Positions 1 through 11,650 of a stretch of 64,000 nt of DNA are shown here, one piece after another. The notes beneath the pieces were generated by a model. The model ran no database searches. It was given only the letters and a program-made list of their open reading frames with translations, and was not told the origin of the DNA. Position numbers and translations under genes: made by a program. Within the stretch, counting starts at the first letter, position 1. Each line of letters starts with the position of its first letter. Source of the DNA: Campanula takesimana. Its lineage: Eukaryota; Streptophyta; Magnoliopsida; Asterales; Campanulaceae. Where the stretch lies: assembly GCA_026119855.1 (NCBI GenBank), contig JAOWBW010000182.1, forward strand, positions 1,218,297 through 1,282,296, read 5' to 3'.

Positions 1-139
1 CATTTTATCAATCTTTCATTTTCTCCCTACTCTTTTCAACCTCTGTTAACTCTCCACCGGTCCATCGCCTCTTGTCGCTTCCTCCCTCATTCTGCCAAGT
101 TTTCCTTCTTTTATCAGATATCCCTAGCTTCTTTTACCT

Positions 140-1623
140 TTTTTCGGTAGTTAAGGGCTTTTTGACGGAAATCGTTAGAAAAGTCAGTTAAGTGCCATGT
201 GCATGGCATGTGATCGACTAAATGGATGGATTTGTAATGAAAATTTATCAAAAATGGTCAAACTGTAAATTTTAAAATCTGAAGGGTTAAATCCAAAACA
301 AAACAAAACCGTACCCCTCCTCTCCCCCTTTAACGCATCTTCTTCCTCTCTCTCATTTCAACGCATCTTCTTCCACTCCTCTCCCCGGCGAAATTTTCCC
401 CTCCCCTCCTCTCCTCTGGCGTCCCCTCCCTTACTCCAGCGATGATCTGTGGCAGCGAGCGGTGATCTCCGGTGGCATGAGATGCGGAAAAGGTTGCCGG
501 AATTCCGTGCTGTTCCTGGTGCTTTTGACTGCTCGAATCAGGTCTGATGGCGACGTTTTTAGCACCATTCTCTTCCTCCAGTCAGGGCGCCCCTTGTGGT
601 GTTCGCTTTCTAGCCGGAATGTCGCCGGCGAACGACGGCGGTGAAAGGGGACTGCCGGCTAGACGGAGCATGGGATGTTCACACGACAATATATGGGTTT
701 CTTGCAATCGAACCCAAGAAATTATCCCCAAATCGATTCAATATACTTAATCCACTAAACGGAGCATGGGATGTTCACCGGACAGAATCCGGGTTTCATG
801 CAATTCATCGGCCATTAGCAAATGGGTGTCAGACAGAATCTGGGTTTCTTGATTTTTGATGTGGAAATCGAATCTGGGTTCTTGATTTTGATGTGGAAAT
901 CGAATTTGGATGTTGTTGGCTGGGGTGGTGGTCTTGCGTCGGACTAGTGGTGGTGTTTGCTGACGGAGTGATGGGTGGCGGACTGGTGGAAATCGAATCT
1001 TTTTTTTTTTTTTCCGTAAAGATGAAATTTTATTGGAATAAATATATTTTTTTTAAATAGTGATAATTACTTTAGGTTGTTTTAAATTTGGTCAATGTAA
1101 AAAGTAATTTATTACTCCCTCCGTCCCATCCGAAAAAGGATTCCTGGTCCCGACACGAGGATTAAGGAATAATAATCTTATATTATTAAAAGTTGTTTGA
1201 AAAGTAGGTGTTGTGAGTATGAAGGAGAGAGAAAGTGGGTGGGGAATAATAAATGAAAAGTTGTTGTGAGTATGACAAGTGGTCCTACTATAATAAAAAA
1301 GTAGTAAAAGCTTTCAATTTTGGGATGTCCTATTTCAAGTGGGACACCCAAAATGGCAAAACGTCATATTTCGAGCGGGACGGAGGGAGTATGTTCATAG
1401 AATAAAATTTAAATTTATTTATAATTTTCTTTATTTTAAATTTATTATTTAGAAAAAATATTTATTTCATTTTTAAACTTTTTGAGTTTCAAAAATTTCA
1501 CTAAAACCCTTACTAACTAATATCGTTACAAATCCATCCATTTAGTCGATCACGTGCCATGCACATGGTACTTAACGGACTTTTCTAACGATTTCCGTCA
1601 AAAAGCCCTTAACTGCCGAAAAA
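140..1623. mobile_element. Non-autonomous inverted-repeat element (MULE-like?)
   Basis: The left arm at about 140-237 and the right arm at about 1527-1623 are inverted copies with only a few mismatches. Both carry the word gggctttttgacggaaat and the block tagtcgat/atcgacta. The interior holds a pyrimidine-rich stretch (300-430), a short direct repeat around 'ggagcatgggatgttca' (about 667 and 763), and a Stowaway MITE. No transposase is visible. I could not find a convincing target-site duplication, so the outer ends are uncertain. Long inverted repeats without a transposase fit a Mutator-like non-autonomous element, but the superfamily is inferred. Positions 1-139 hold nothing I recognise. 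Confidence 0.55.
1115..1389. mobile_element. Stowaway-type MITE, 275 bp
   Basis: It starts CTCCCTCCGTCCC after TA (1113-1114) and ends with the inverted copy GGGACGGAGGGAG before TA (1390-1391). The TA duplication and this terminal motif are the hallmarks of Stowaway (Tc1/mariner-derived) MITEs. It has no coding capacity. It lies inside the inverted-repeat element and is therefore younger than it. Confidence 0.92.
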
Positions 1624-2050
1624 TTTAGATATTGAGCCCTGATCTAGCGTGAGAAAAAAACCGAGGCCCCTTTTTGACGCATCCCTGGAGTTCAGGCCCT
1701 AAATTGTCATTAACCCTTTAGACAACCCCATCCCTTTCTCAGAATGTTGCTCCTTCTCTTCATTAGTTTGCTGCGAACCCGATTATGGCAATAGCATCAG
1801 GCATTAAACATTACTAGCTAAAATAAGGCCAAAGTTAAGAATAATACCAAAAATAGAAGAAGTAATTGAGATATAACCGGAATTAAATTTAGATCATCCG
1901 CATCATCGAGATACAAATCATCATGGTCGTCAAACCTGCCACAGTTAACCATCAAGCAGTGGCGGATCTAGGCCCTTTGAGGAGGGTAATTCGACCCCCC
2001 TGACTTCTGTAATTTTTACAAAATTACCTTTTACAATTTTCGAATTTACT
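1624..2050. other. Intergenic, no gene recognised
   Basis: No coding sequence is supported. The segment CAGTGGCGGATCTAGG near 1955 resembles the terminal sequence of a common plant hAT-like repeat, but no partner end was found. Confidence 0.4.
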
Positions 2051-2055
2051 ATATT

Positions 2056-2275
2056 GATGGTTATCAGTAAGTTCTCAACTGTCAACTAAATTATTAAAAA
2101 CACAATCAACTCAGGTGACCACTAAGTCCGTTGACCAAATAATTGAGAAGTTATCAGTAAGTTCTCAACTATCAACTAAATTTTTAAAAACACAATCAAC
2201 TCCGGTGACCACTAACTCCGTCGACCATAAACTGAGAACTTATCAGTAAGTTTGGAAACTAAACTATTAAAAACG
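2056..2275. repeat. Tandem duplication of about 93 bp, with partial third copy
   Basis: The block 'ttatcagtaagttctcaact' occurs at about 2060 and 2152 and is followed in both places by near-identical sequence through 'ccactaa.tccgt.gacca'. A shortened third copy begins near 2237. It is noncoding. Confidence 0.75.
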
Positions 2276-2361
2276 CAAATACTAGTATATTGTCACAGTA
2301 GTAAACCTTTCTTTTTTCTTCGTAAATAGAGAGGAAATAACTGCTATAAATTTGTACAATA

Positions 2362-2550
2362 CTTCTTCCATCCCTTTTTAACTTACAAATTTTGGGTTGG
2401 GCACATTATTTAAGGAAAAAGTGAAAAAGTTGATATGTTGTGAGTGTCGATAGTTGAGTGGGAGAGAGAAAGTGTGATAGAGAATAGTAAGTGGACTAGT
2501 TTATTTTATCATGCAAGTCTGACACTTTTTTTTTCAGCTTTTTCCGACTA
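2362..2550. mobile_element. Degenerate Stowaway-like MITE remnant
   Basis: The start CTTCTTCCATCCC follows TA. The interior (gttgtgagtgt, gagtgggagagagaaagtg, agagaatagtaagtgg) resembles the interiors of the intact MITEs at 1115 and 18054. I could not place a clean inverted end, so this is called a remnant. Confidence 0.4.
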
Positions 2551-2678
2551 CTATAAACATAATTTCAATTCATAGTCTGATTTTGTCTCAAATACTTGTC
2601 GTTTCACTATTTTCAAAGTTTTTTTTTATTATTCTATACCAATTATACCTTTAATAATGATAGTGAACTATCTCATAC

Positions 2679-3667
2679 TGTAGACACCCCGCCTTGGACC
2701 GCTCACCCCGGTTGCACGGTTGATCTTGTGTTTCTCCCTCTTTTAATTGTTTCTCGTTAGTTTTTGTTACTTCTGTTAAGTTCCTAACTAACTTCGTTAA
2801 GTCCAGGGACTAAACTGAATAATAGGTCTAACTTTCTAGTCCATTCTGTCAAAATTGCCTTCTCTGAGTCGCGCGCCTCCGACCATAGGAGCCTGAAGTG
2901 CGCGCCTTCCGCCCCCAAGGTGGGAAGCGCGCGCCTCTCGGTGTCAGTTACAGATTTCTATCCAAGAATCCCTCACTTGCTCATTCTACATGATTTTTCC
3001 CCGGAAAGATTTCTTGGTGACTGAGTTTTGGCACCAAAAACATTTGTTTTCACCTATAAAAAATCCCTTTTCCACCCTTTCAAAGGTCCTTTTTTGTAGC
3101 ACTCTTTTGGACTAAAGAAGTCTCTCTACACAAAAATATACCAAAATCATTTCCAAGGTTTTTTCAAGGAAGTCACCAAGAAGTGTTTGAAGATCTTTGA
3201 AGCATAGGTAAAAGTCCTTCTTCCTCCTTCTTCTCTACTTCATCTCTTTCTTTTACTTTAATCAAACGTGCAATCACCCCAAATAATTTTGGGACATGAC
3301 ACCAACGATCGTTCCATTCCATTGAAGTTGATCAAGGAGTCATCTCCCTACATTCCAAACACCTTTTTAAAACCCCTTTTTTTATCATCAAGAACAAGAA
3401 GAACATTCATTTTATGTAGACTTTGATCAAGCAAGACCGACATTAGTCGGGCGAGATGGGTGTTTAAGTACTTCCCATCTCGTAACCTAACCCCCGAACC
3501 TCATAACAAGAATCTCTGTTTTCGTACCAAACTTAGGCTAAATATTAGGTTTTTCTTATGTTCCTCTAAAACATAGGTGGCGACTCTAAACAAATAAAAC
3601 ACGAATAGACATCCTAGGAAAGACACACGCACTCTAGCCAAGACGTGCTCCTCCCGGGGTATCTACA
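2679..3667 (+). repeat. E1 5' LTR (989 bp)
   Basis: It begins TGTAGACACC, ends GTATCTACA, and matches 14753-15731 along its full length. It contains three GC-rich words of the GGAAGCGCGCGCCT type at about 2870-2943. The stretch 'cacctataaaa' near 3052 could be a TATA box, but this is only a sequence resemblance. Confidence 0.95.
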
Positions 3668-3668
3668 G

Positions 3669-3686
3669 TGGCGACTCTACTGGGGA
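3669..3686 (+). promoter_or_regulatory. E1 primer-binding site
   Basis: TGGCGACTCTACTGGGGA lies one base after the 5' LTR. It starts with TGG, complementary to a tRNA CCA end. E2 has the same site with one difference. In Tat/Ogre elements a site of this type is usually assigned to an arginine tRNA. That assignment is from memory of the family and not from a tRNA alignment. Confidence 0.8.
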
Positions 3687-4881
3687 AGTTTGAGGGTTAA
3701 ACTTGCTTTTCTGTTCAAAGTCTATATTTTTCTAGGCCTTCTGGTCTCTGATGGGGGAAGCGTGCGCCTCTGGCCTTCTTGGCCTAAGACGCGCACGTCC
3801 TACATCAAAGACCAGAATCGCACGCCTTCCATATGTTCTTCATGTTCTCCTTCTTTTTTCTACACTAATCATTTCTGCAGGGGTTACAATGCATATTCAG
3901 GACCAGGGCAATCCACTGAGTCTAAAGTCTGACAATCTGACAGGTTTGCCCAGAAGCAGGCGCCTCTCATAGAATCTGCACCAGGCGCGCGCATCCCACA
4001 ATACAGGCCAGAGGCGCGCGCTTCTGGGTGGTTTTCCAGAACAGGGACAGTTTCAGAACAAAGCAGAGTGATTGGGGTGTGGGCACATTTGCCTGCATCA
4101 AGGCCTAATTTGGACCACTTGGACTGTTTTTCTTTTGTGTTTTGTTTAATCGGTCACACGGGTGATTCGAGAGTTGTAATTACGTGCTTACTTGCTTTTC
4201 TTTCAAAAAAAAAAACGTAAAAAATGTTTTGTCACATGTTGGACCTCACACTACGTGCACAAACTCCTATGAATTGCTCACTATTGAGTCGCACAAGTTT
4301 ATAACCCCGAACCCGTCGAGGCCCGTCATAGGAAGTTTCAAGCTCCACCCGAACTTGACTCTTTCGAAATGGTAAAACTCAACCCGTGGCGTAGTTCATG
4401 ACTACATGTCGGGGGTGACCTTAAGCCTCTCATTAGCCGAGCATAAGCCAACACAATTCTAGTTAGGGTCTAACACTCCGTGACTAAAGTCGGTTTTCAT
4501 GTGCCGAGATTTACCTAAACTAATTTCTTCAAAACATACATGCCAAGTGGTTATCATGGACGAAATAAAACTCCGTCCCCAAGTGGTTATTATGGACGAA
4601 AATAAAAATCCGTCCCCGCGTGTATGTTTTACTACATTAATTTAGCTTAATCCTGACATGTGTAGGATTCACAAGCGTGATGGAATCCGATGAGTATATG
4701 GGACCGCGAGAAGGTCTATATACTAGTGTGACGATTCCATTATTTTCTTTGAAACTCAAAAGGGACTCCGTCCTTCCGACTTATAAAAAAAAATCATCTT
4801 TTCTTATGTGGTTTTGAGTCTTGTGCCCAATGTGTGTTCTAAAGCCTCTTCTGCAATATAGGTTCAATTGGTACTTACCGT
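3687..4881 (+). other. E1 untranslated leader
   Basis: No coding region is supported. It holds six copies of the GC-rich word family (about 3755-3835 and 3955-4025) and a short direct repeat 'aagtggttat.atggacgaaa' at about 4555 and 4590. Confidence 0.6.
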
Positions 4882-6450
4882 GTGTACCGGAATTCAGCGA
4901 ATCGGTTAGTTCGTGAAGAGATTACTCCAACAGCTTCGACAGCATCAATGGCCGGCGGATCCAACACCGAAAACACCATGTCCCTTGAGCAACTCTCAGC
5001 TATGGTACAACTTCTCCAAGAGCAAGTCTCCACTCTTAATAAGGAGGCCCAAAACAAGGATGATCTTTGGCAATCCCACGTTGACAATCAAAGGGAGGCC
5101 CACGAGGCCGAAATGGAGCAAATGAAAGAGTAGCTCACCAAACATGTCAAGGGTAAAGAAAAAGAGAACAATGAAGAGTCCGAGTGGACTAAGGCCTGTT
5201 TCAAAGCCCTTATGTTAGTGCCTGTACCAAGAAAATGGAGGAACCGAACACCGAGAACAATGAACACAAAATGGTTGATTCAATTATGGCCTACATAAAT
5301 CAACGTTTCAATGGTCTCAACTTGGGAAAATGCTCTGACACAAGCCTTTATCAGTCATCCATCCTCATGAACACGATGGCTTCTCTTCCCGACAAATTCA
5401 AGATGCCCGACATAAGCAAGTTCAAGGGCAACTCTTGCCCCATGGCACATATTGAGACTTATATATGGCCTATGGTTCCAAAGAAGGTCTCTCCTAAAGT
5501 TATGGCACAATGCTTCCCTCTTACTCTCGAGGGGGTGGCAAAAGATTGGTATGCAACTCTCCCGCTCACAGTCCGTCTTGATTGGGATGCCGCCATGCTC
5601 ACCTTCAAAAGTCAGTACCAAGGCAACACCACTCACCGTCCAACCAAGAAAGAGCTCGAGAACACTACTCAAAGGGACAATGAGTCATTTATTGACTTTA
5701 CAAGAAGGTGGAATGACAAGCTCGCCGAAATTGTCGAGAGGCCAAATACCAAGGAGCAAATGGACATCTTCTTCAAGTGTCTAAAGATTGATCTCCGCAC
5801 CTACTTAAGTGGGGCTTGTTATGCGGATTTCTCTCAAATGTATGAGACGGGGATCCGAATGGATGAGTTGCTCAAGGAGATCAAGAAAAGTGCTCCTAGA
5901 TTCCGTTACAAGGCCGCCTCTAACTCCACAAAAGAGGCTTCGGTCAATACCGTCACTACCGACAAAGGGAATTACAAAAGGTTTCCTCCACCTCAAGGCA
6001 AGAAATCTCAAAATGACCGTGTCTACACTGCTCTCCAAGGCATGACTCAAACCGAGGCCTTCGAAGTTCTCAAAGAAAAAGGCCAAGTCACACCTATACA
6101 AGGGTATCAACCAAAGTCGATCAATGCCAATCATGCTCATCACAAATATTGTGGCTACCACCAACATAGTGGCCACACCACCGAGGAATGATTTCTCCTC
6201 CGCAACGTCATCCAAGATCTCATAGACAAGAAAGAGTTCATAGTGCCTAGTGGTGACGATGTCAATGTAATAGAGCTAGGAGAACTTTAGGAGACCACTC
6301 ATTCAATCCCAATTGTGAATGAGGGCTCCAATGTGATGAATAAATTTGACAATTCTTGTTACGTTGTGACTTACGATGAAGTGATGAGGGAAGTACTAGA
6401 GAATAGGAAAAAGAGGCAAGATAGGAACGTCAACATGCTAACTCGATCCG
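4882..6450 (+). pseudogene. gag: E1 gag (broken)
   Basis: This is the capsid/nucleocapsid region of a Tat element. The first segment (4882-5133) contains a probable coiled coil (LEQLSAMVQLLQEQVSTL) and ends in a TAG. After a frame change, 5235-6191 carries the conserved gag core: the MPDISKFKG and HIETY-like block, then GVAKDWYATLP and FIDFTRRWNDKL. The C-terminal zinc-knuckle-like motif (YCGYHQHSGHTTEE) is cut by a TGA at 6189-6191. The frame runs on past it (FLLRNVIQDLIDKKEF) to another TAG at 6288. The gag and pol frames differ, and the shift lies near 6450. At least three stops and one frameshift make it nonfunctional. Confidence 0.85.
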
Positions 6451-6451
6451 G

Positions 6452-7948
6452 ACTACTACTTCTGCACTAAGCACCTCTTCTCAAAGATCGCAAGCTTGCG
6501 ACACTCCCGAGGACCCTTTATTGGTTCAACTCAAGAAAACTCAAGCCAACATCTCCATTTGGGACCTCATTGCATCCTCAAAGAAATACTGAGATCTTGT
6601 CATCAGTAATCTTGACGACACATCAATCTTTCCTGATACTACTCCCGAGGACCTTACTGCAATGATAGGCCACATTCATTTTGGCAATGTCATCACCTTT
6701 GCCGACATGGACCTTCCACCATTTGGTTCCAACCACAATGAGGCCATTTATCTCAAGGTGAGAGCAAGGGGGAAACCTATCTCGAGAGTCCTGGTTGACG
6801 GTGGTTCCGCACTCAACTTAATGCCCATTCGAATCATGGGTATACTGGGGCTTAAGAATTCAGATTTGAAGTCTTCTACCCAAGTAATTAGAGGTTACGA
6901 CAGCACTGCCCGCATAGTCATGGGTATGGTGGAAATAGACATTGAGTTTGGGAGCATGGTTATGTCTATCCCATTTCAAGTGCTCGATGTGCCTTCTTCA
7001 TTTAACTTACTCTTAGGCTTCCCATGGATACAAAGTTCTAATGCCGTCCCTTCGACTCTCCATCAGTGTGTGAAGTTCAGAAATAGGGATGAAATAGTGA
7101 CCGTTATGGCAGAAAACGTCACTATCCACAGAAAGGGGGAACCCATTCACCAAATTCAGTATGGTTTAGCAAACTCTACTCTCTCCGGCGTCTCAATCAA
7201 CGTCGTTGACAAAGAAAGGGGAAACAGATCTTGGACCCTCGGCAATCGCAAGGTCCTCCGTATGATGAGGAATATGGACTACTTCCCCGGTTTAGGCCTA
7301 GGGAAATACCAACAGGGTAGAATTCAACCCGTAGAGGTCCCATTCGTCAAGAACAAATTCAGTTTGGGATACGAACCTTCCAGAGATGACTTGAAACACG
7401 AGCAAGCCGTCAAGAATGAAAAGGCCCGAGCTCGTAGGGAAGGCCGTCATTATGAGATTCCCAATTTAAGGCCTTACCGCAAGACAATGAATGGCTACTT
7501 TGTCCGTTAAGGGGAAGAGGTTCCGTACGTAATCTTTCCCGAGCCATGGGTTAATAGCAAGGGCATCAGAAAGCCCGGTCTCGAAATCTTCGCCGACTGT
7601 GAGATACAGAAATCCGAAGGGGAACCAACTCCCATGTCAACCCAAGAATGGTGGGGAAAGAAAGTGACCATAGAGTCCGAGACAGAGATTACCGTAGGGG
7701 AAGAATTGGCGGATTTGGCCTCCATGTTCGAAGAATTGGCCATCATGGACGAGTGCCAAGTAAATGCCATCTACAACACCAACACGAGAAGAGAGACTAT
7801 CAGCGAGATCTAGCCAAGCTCCGAGCCGATCAACAACTGGTATTCTACGAAGGGACCCGTGGTATCCGTGGAATTCTTGGTCTAGAAGATGGGTTGCATT
7901 CCGCACAAGGTCATAAAGGAAGACTAGTTCACATTCACTTTCGAGTCC
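6452..7948 (+). pseudogene. pol: E1 pol: aspartic protease and G-patch region
   Basis: The longest open stretch is 6662-7510 (282 aa). The retroviral-type aspartic protease motif is LVDGGSALN, with the catalytic Asp codon at 6797-6799. Tat-type proteases commonly have DxGSxxN at this place. Further down, LLLGFPWIQ matches the second conserved protease block. A glycine-rich segment, YFPGLGLGKYQQG (about residues 207-219), fits a G-patch, a nucleic-acid-binding domain found in some retroelement proteases. In-frame stops lie at 6590, 7508, 7811, 7883 and 7925, all in the same frame as the downstream pol domains. Confidence 0.85.
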
Positions 7949-9088
7949 ATGAGTATTTCCGATACCTTCACCCAAGAGGATATGGAAGCCATAGCCGAGC
8001 GTGTGTTCCCTTTCTTTGTTAATGAAAAATTTGATCTTTCTGAGTACCCTAAGATTCCAAACATCATAAGTGATGAATTAACTAATAATGAATCTAATGA
8101 ACTAGTTAATAACGATTCAAATAATGATGAAATAGACCATGAAAACACAACATACTTAAATAAACTTGCTCAACAGGTCCGTAGTCATGGTGAAAATGGT
8201 CCAGGGGCTGACGAAAAATTGCATGTTGTTAATCTGGGTACCGACGAAGAGCCGAAAGAAACCAATATCGAAAGCTTCTTCAAGGGGAAAGAGAAAGACA
8301 GATTGATCGTACTGCTCAGAGAGTTCGTGGACGTATTTGCATGGTCATGCAAAGACATGCTGGGTTTAGAAAAAAAGGTCGCGGAGCACAGAATTCCGAT
8401 CAGAGATGATGCTAAGCCGACAAAGCAGAAACTCAGAAAGATCAAGCCAAAATGGTCTCTACAAGTCAAAGAAGAGATAGAGAAGCTTCTCTGTGTAGGC
8501 TTCATCAAAGTTATTGAGTATCCAACATGGCTAGCTAATGTGGTCTCAGTCCGAAAGGCTAATGGAAAGGTTCGTGTTTGTGTGGACTTCCAGGATTTGA
8601 ACAAAGCTTCTCCAAAGGATGACTTTCCACTACCCAACATCGACATGCTAGTCGACTCCACTGCTGCCTACGAGGTCCCCTCATTTATGGATGGTCTTGT
8701 TGGGTACAATTAGATTCTCATGGCTGAAGAGGATCAACACAATTGGGGCACCTTTTGCTACACAGTTATGCCTTTTGGGTTAAGGAACGCTGGGGCTACT
8801 TATCAAAGGGCTGTTACAGACTTGTTCCATGACATGATTCACAAAGAGATCGAGGTCTACATAGACGAAATGATCTTCCACTCCAAAGGGACCGACGGTC
8901 AACACTTGATTGACCTCCGCAAGTTCTTTGAAAGGCTTCGTCAACACAAGATGAGGCTCAATCCCGTAAAGTGCACTTTTGGGGTTATCCGAGGTAAAGT
9001 TCTTGGCTACATAGTCACCGAAAGGGGTATTGAAGCAGATCCCTCAAAAATCAAGGCAATCATTGACATGCCTCCTCCCAAGACATAG
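7949..9088 (+). pseudogene. pol: E1 pol: reverse transcriptase
   Basis: It carries Gypsy RT blocks in order: GFIKVIEYPTWLANVVSV, KVRVCVDFQDLNKASPKD, a degraded SFMDG block, TFCYTVMPFGLRNAGATYQR, and the catalytic region. The catalytic YxDD box reads YIDE (8858-8869), so one active-site aspartate is lost. A TAG at 8711 falls exactly where most plant Gypsy RTs have the Gln of GYNQI. The TAG at 9086 likewise replaces an expected Gln. The upstream acidic linker (about 8040-8280) is typical of the spacer before RT. The domain is complete in length but inactive. Confidence 0.9.
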
Positions 9089-10294
9089 AAAGAAATCAAA
9101 GGTTTCATGGGCAGACTTCAGTACATCAGTCGGTTTATGCACCAGCTTACTTCCATGTGCGAGCCAATCTTCAAGTTACTCAAGAATAATGTGGCTCTAG
9201 AATGGACCGACGCTTGCCAAGAAGCCTTCGACCAAGTGAAGCATTACTTGACATGCCCTCCAGTTTTGGTTCCACCTCACAAGGAGAAACCTCTCTTGCT
9301 CTACCTCATAGTGAATGATGAAGCCCTTGGGGCTATGCTAGCACAAGAGCAACAAGACTCCACAAAGGAGAATGCCATTTATTTTGTCAGTCGCCGATTT
9401 TAAGGAGGCGAAAAGAACTACTCCGTCTTGGAGAAGTCATGTGCAACACTGGTTTGGGTCATTCAAAAGCTCAAACATTACATGGAATCCTTTCCAATAA
9501 AGCTAGTAGCAAAAGTGGACCCGCTCCGCTACATCTTTGAGAAGCCTTTCATGTCAACAAGGATAGCCAAATGGTACTTCATGCTCGCCGGCTATGATAT
9601 CACTTACGTCACACTCAAATCCATCAGGGTGAAAGTGTTCAGTGATCAGATTGCTAAATTTTTGTGTGACAAAGCGAAGGGGGAGGACTTACAGTTTCCC
9701 GACGAACACTTGGTTTACACTACAACTGAGGAAAATAAGTGGCAACTCTTTTTCGATGGCGCCGCCAATAAGCATGGTTATGGGATAGGAATGTTGCTTG
9801 TCGATCCAAAGGACATCTACACTCCAATTGCATTCCGTCTTGAATTCGGAGCTACCAATAACATTGCCGAGTATGAGGCATGCATAGCGGGGCTAGAAGC
9901 AGCGATAGAAAGAAATGTCACAGATCTAGAAGTATTCTGTGACTCCCTACTCCTTATAAATCAGACATCGGGTAAATGGCGAATCCAAGACTCGACCCCC
10001 CAATAGTACGGTCAACATCTCGAGGAATTAGTCGAACAGTTCCAAAACATCACGTTCAATTATTTACCAAGGGACAAGAACCGCTTTGTCGATGCTTTAG
10101 CCACCATAGCCTTATTGGTTGAAATACCCAAAGGAAAAATGGTGAAACCCTTCAAAATTTCAAGAAGAACCAGTCCGGCATACTGCATGAACATAGAGAT
10201 CAACGAAGTCCAAGATAACCCTCCGTAGTACACATACATCATAAACTTTCTCAAGAATAGCACATTTCCCAAAAACAGCAATGGGAAAACTCGA
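9089..10294 (+). pseudogene. pol: E1 pol: dual RNase H region
   Basis: Two RNase H-like modules follow the RT. The first (about 9190-9400, LEWTDACQEAFDQVK then PLLLYLIVND) corresponds to the Gypsy RNase H connection region. The second (about 9735-10110) has WQLFFDGAANKHGYGIG, EYEACIAGLEAAIE and LEVFCDSLLL. Those blocks carry the D, E and D residues of an additional cellular-type RNase H. Two RNase H copies in one pol are a known marker of the Tat clade. In-frame stops occur at 9401, 10004 and 10226. Confidence 0.88.
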
Positions 10295-11476
10295 ATGGAC
10301 TTACAAAAGCTAGCCGCCAGATATGTGTTGATTGGAAACCGAGTCTACAAAAGACACCATCAAGGGATCAATCTTTTGTGTGCAAATGAGTCCGAAGCTC
10401 AAGAAATCATGCACGAAGTCCACGAAGGCGAGTGTGGGCCCCACATGAATGGGATTATGTTAGCCAAGAAGATAATCCGTATTGGTTATGGTTACTATTG
10501 GACCACAATCGAAAGAGACTGCATCGGGAAAGTCAAGAAATATGCCAAGTGCCAATTACACACTAATCTACAACATGCTCCGCCATCACAACTGTACAAC
10601 ATGACCACACCATGGACATTCTCTTGTTGGGGTATAGATATCATCGGCAAAGTTCATCATACGGGAAGCAACGGGCAGTCATTAATTCTAGTGGCCGTGG
10701 ATTACTTCACAAAGTGGGTCGAAGCACAAGCTTACTGAGTTCTCAACGCCAAGAAAGTGGCCGAATTCGTGAAGAACAACATCATATGCCGATATGGTAT
10801 TCCTCATGAGATCATGTCTGACAATGGCTCTCACTTTGAGAAGGAAATGGATGCACTTTTGGTTAACTACAAGATTACCAAGCACAAGTCATCCCCGTAC
10901 CGTCCCCAAGCCAATGGAGCGGCCGAAGCAGCAAATAAGACAATCGAGGTCATCTTACAGAAAATGGCTTCAACGGGAAAGGATTGGCCAGAGAAATTAC
11001 CACTAGCATTGTGGGGCTACCGCACGTCAATACAGTCAGCAACGGGAGAACCTCCGTGCTCATTAGTTTATGGTTCTGAAGCCGTACTCCCGGTCGAACT
11101 CGAGGTTCCTTCTCTACGGGTCTTACTCGAGAACCAAGTCAATGAGGTCGATTGGATGCAAAGTCGATACGAGCAACTAGCCCTACTCGATAAAAATAGG
11201 TTAAGAGCGTTTGAACGCACAAGGGCTTATCAACAAATAATGGCAAGAGCTTTCAACAAGAAGGTGAAGCCTCGAAATATCAAAGTGGGAGATCTAGTCC
11301 TAAGACAACATCCTCCCAATGCCATGAATCCCCTTGGGAAGTGGGGACCTTGATGGATCGGTCCTTACGTGGTCAAGAAGATACTAGGCGGCGGTGCAGT
11401 CTGACTCGTAGACTTGGATGTTGATCAATTGCCAAAGGAGGTCAACCTCGACAAGCTCAAGAAGTTCTACTCTTAA
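10295..11476 (+). pseudogene. pol: E1 pol: integrase
   Basis: The N-terminal zinc-binding part is recognisable (HEVHEGECGPHMNG then a C-x-x-C-type pair near YAKCQLH), although one expected Cys is changed. The catalytic core has WGIDIIG (Asp codon 10637), MSDNGSHF (Asp codon 10820) and ANGAAEAANK (Glu codon 10925), which is the DDE spacing of retroviral integrases. The C-terminal segment KWGP.WIGPYVV and LVDLD is GPY-like. Stops are at 10736, 11351 and 11402. The natural terminator is TAA at 11474-11476. No frameshift is seen. Confidence 0.9.
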
Positions 11477-11508
11477 CAAATAAAGACCATAAAAAAAAAA
11501 AACGCTCG

Positions 11509-11602
11509 CTAGGTTGAAAACCCGCAAGGGCGGCCTAGGAAAAAATTAGACCACGTGCAAAAAAGAAGCCCGCTAGATTGAAAACTCGAAAGGGCGGTCT
11601 AG
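11509..11602 (+). ncRNA. Pair of GNRA-type hairpins after E1 pol
   Basis: Two similar sequences lie just after the pol stop. In the first, CTAGG (11509-11513) pairs with CCTAG (11534-11538) around CCC-GCAA-GGG (11521-11530). In the second, CTAGA (11573-11577) pairs with TCTAG (11598-11602) around CTC-GAAA-GGG (11585-11594). The outer pair changes on both sides at once, and both inner loops fit GNRA. Three further copies occur in E2. A structured RNA element is inferred; no known family is claimed. Confidence 0.5.
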
Positions 11603-11650
11603 GCAAAAAACAGGGTGCACACACAAAAAAAAAATGGTCTTTATTTGTTT

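Noticed and set aside
1955..1990. hAT-type terminus CAGTGGCGGATCTAGG
   Set aside because: No inverted partner or 8-bp duplication was found.
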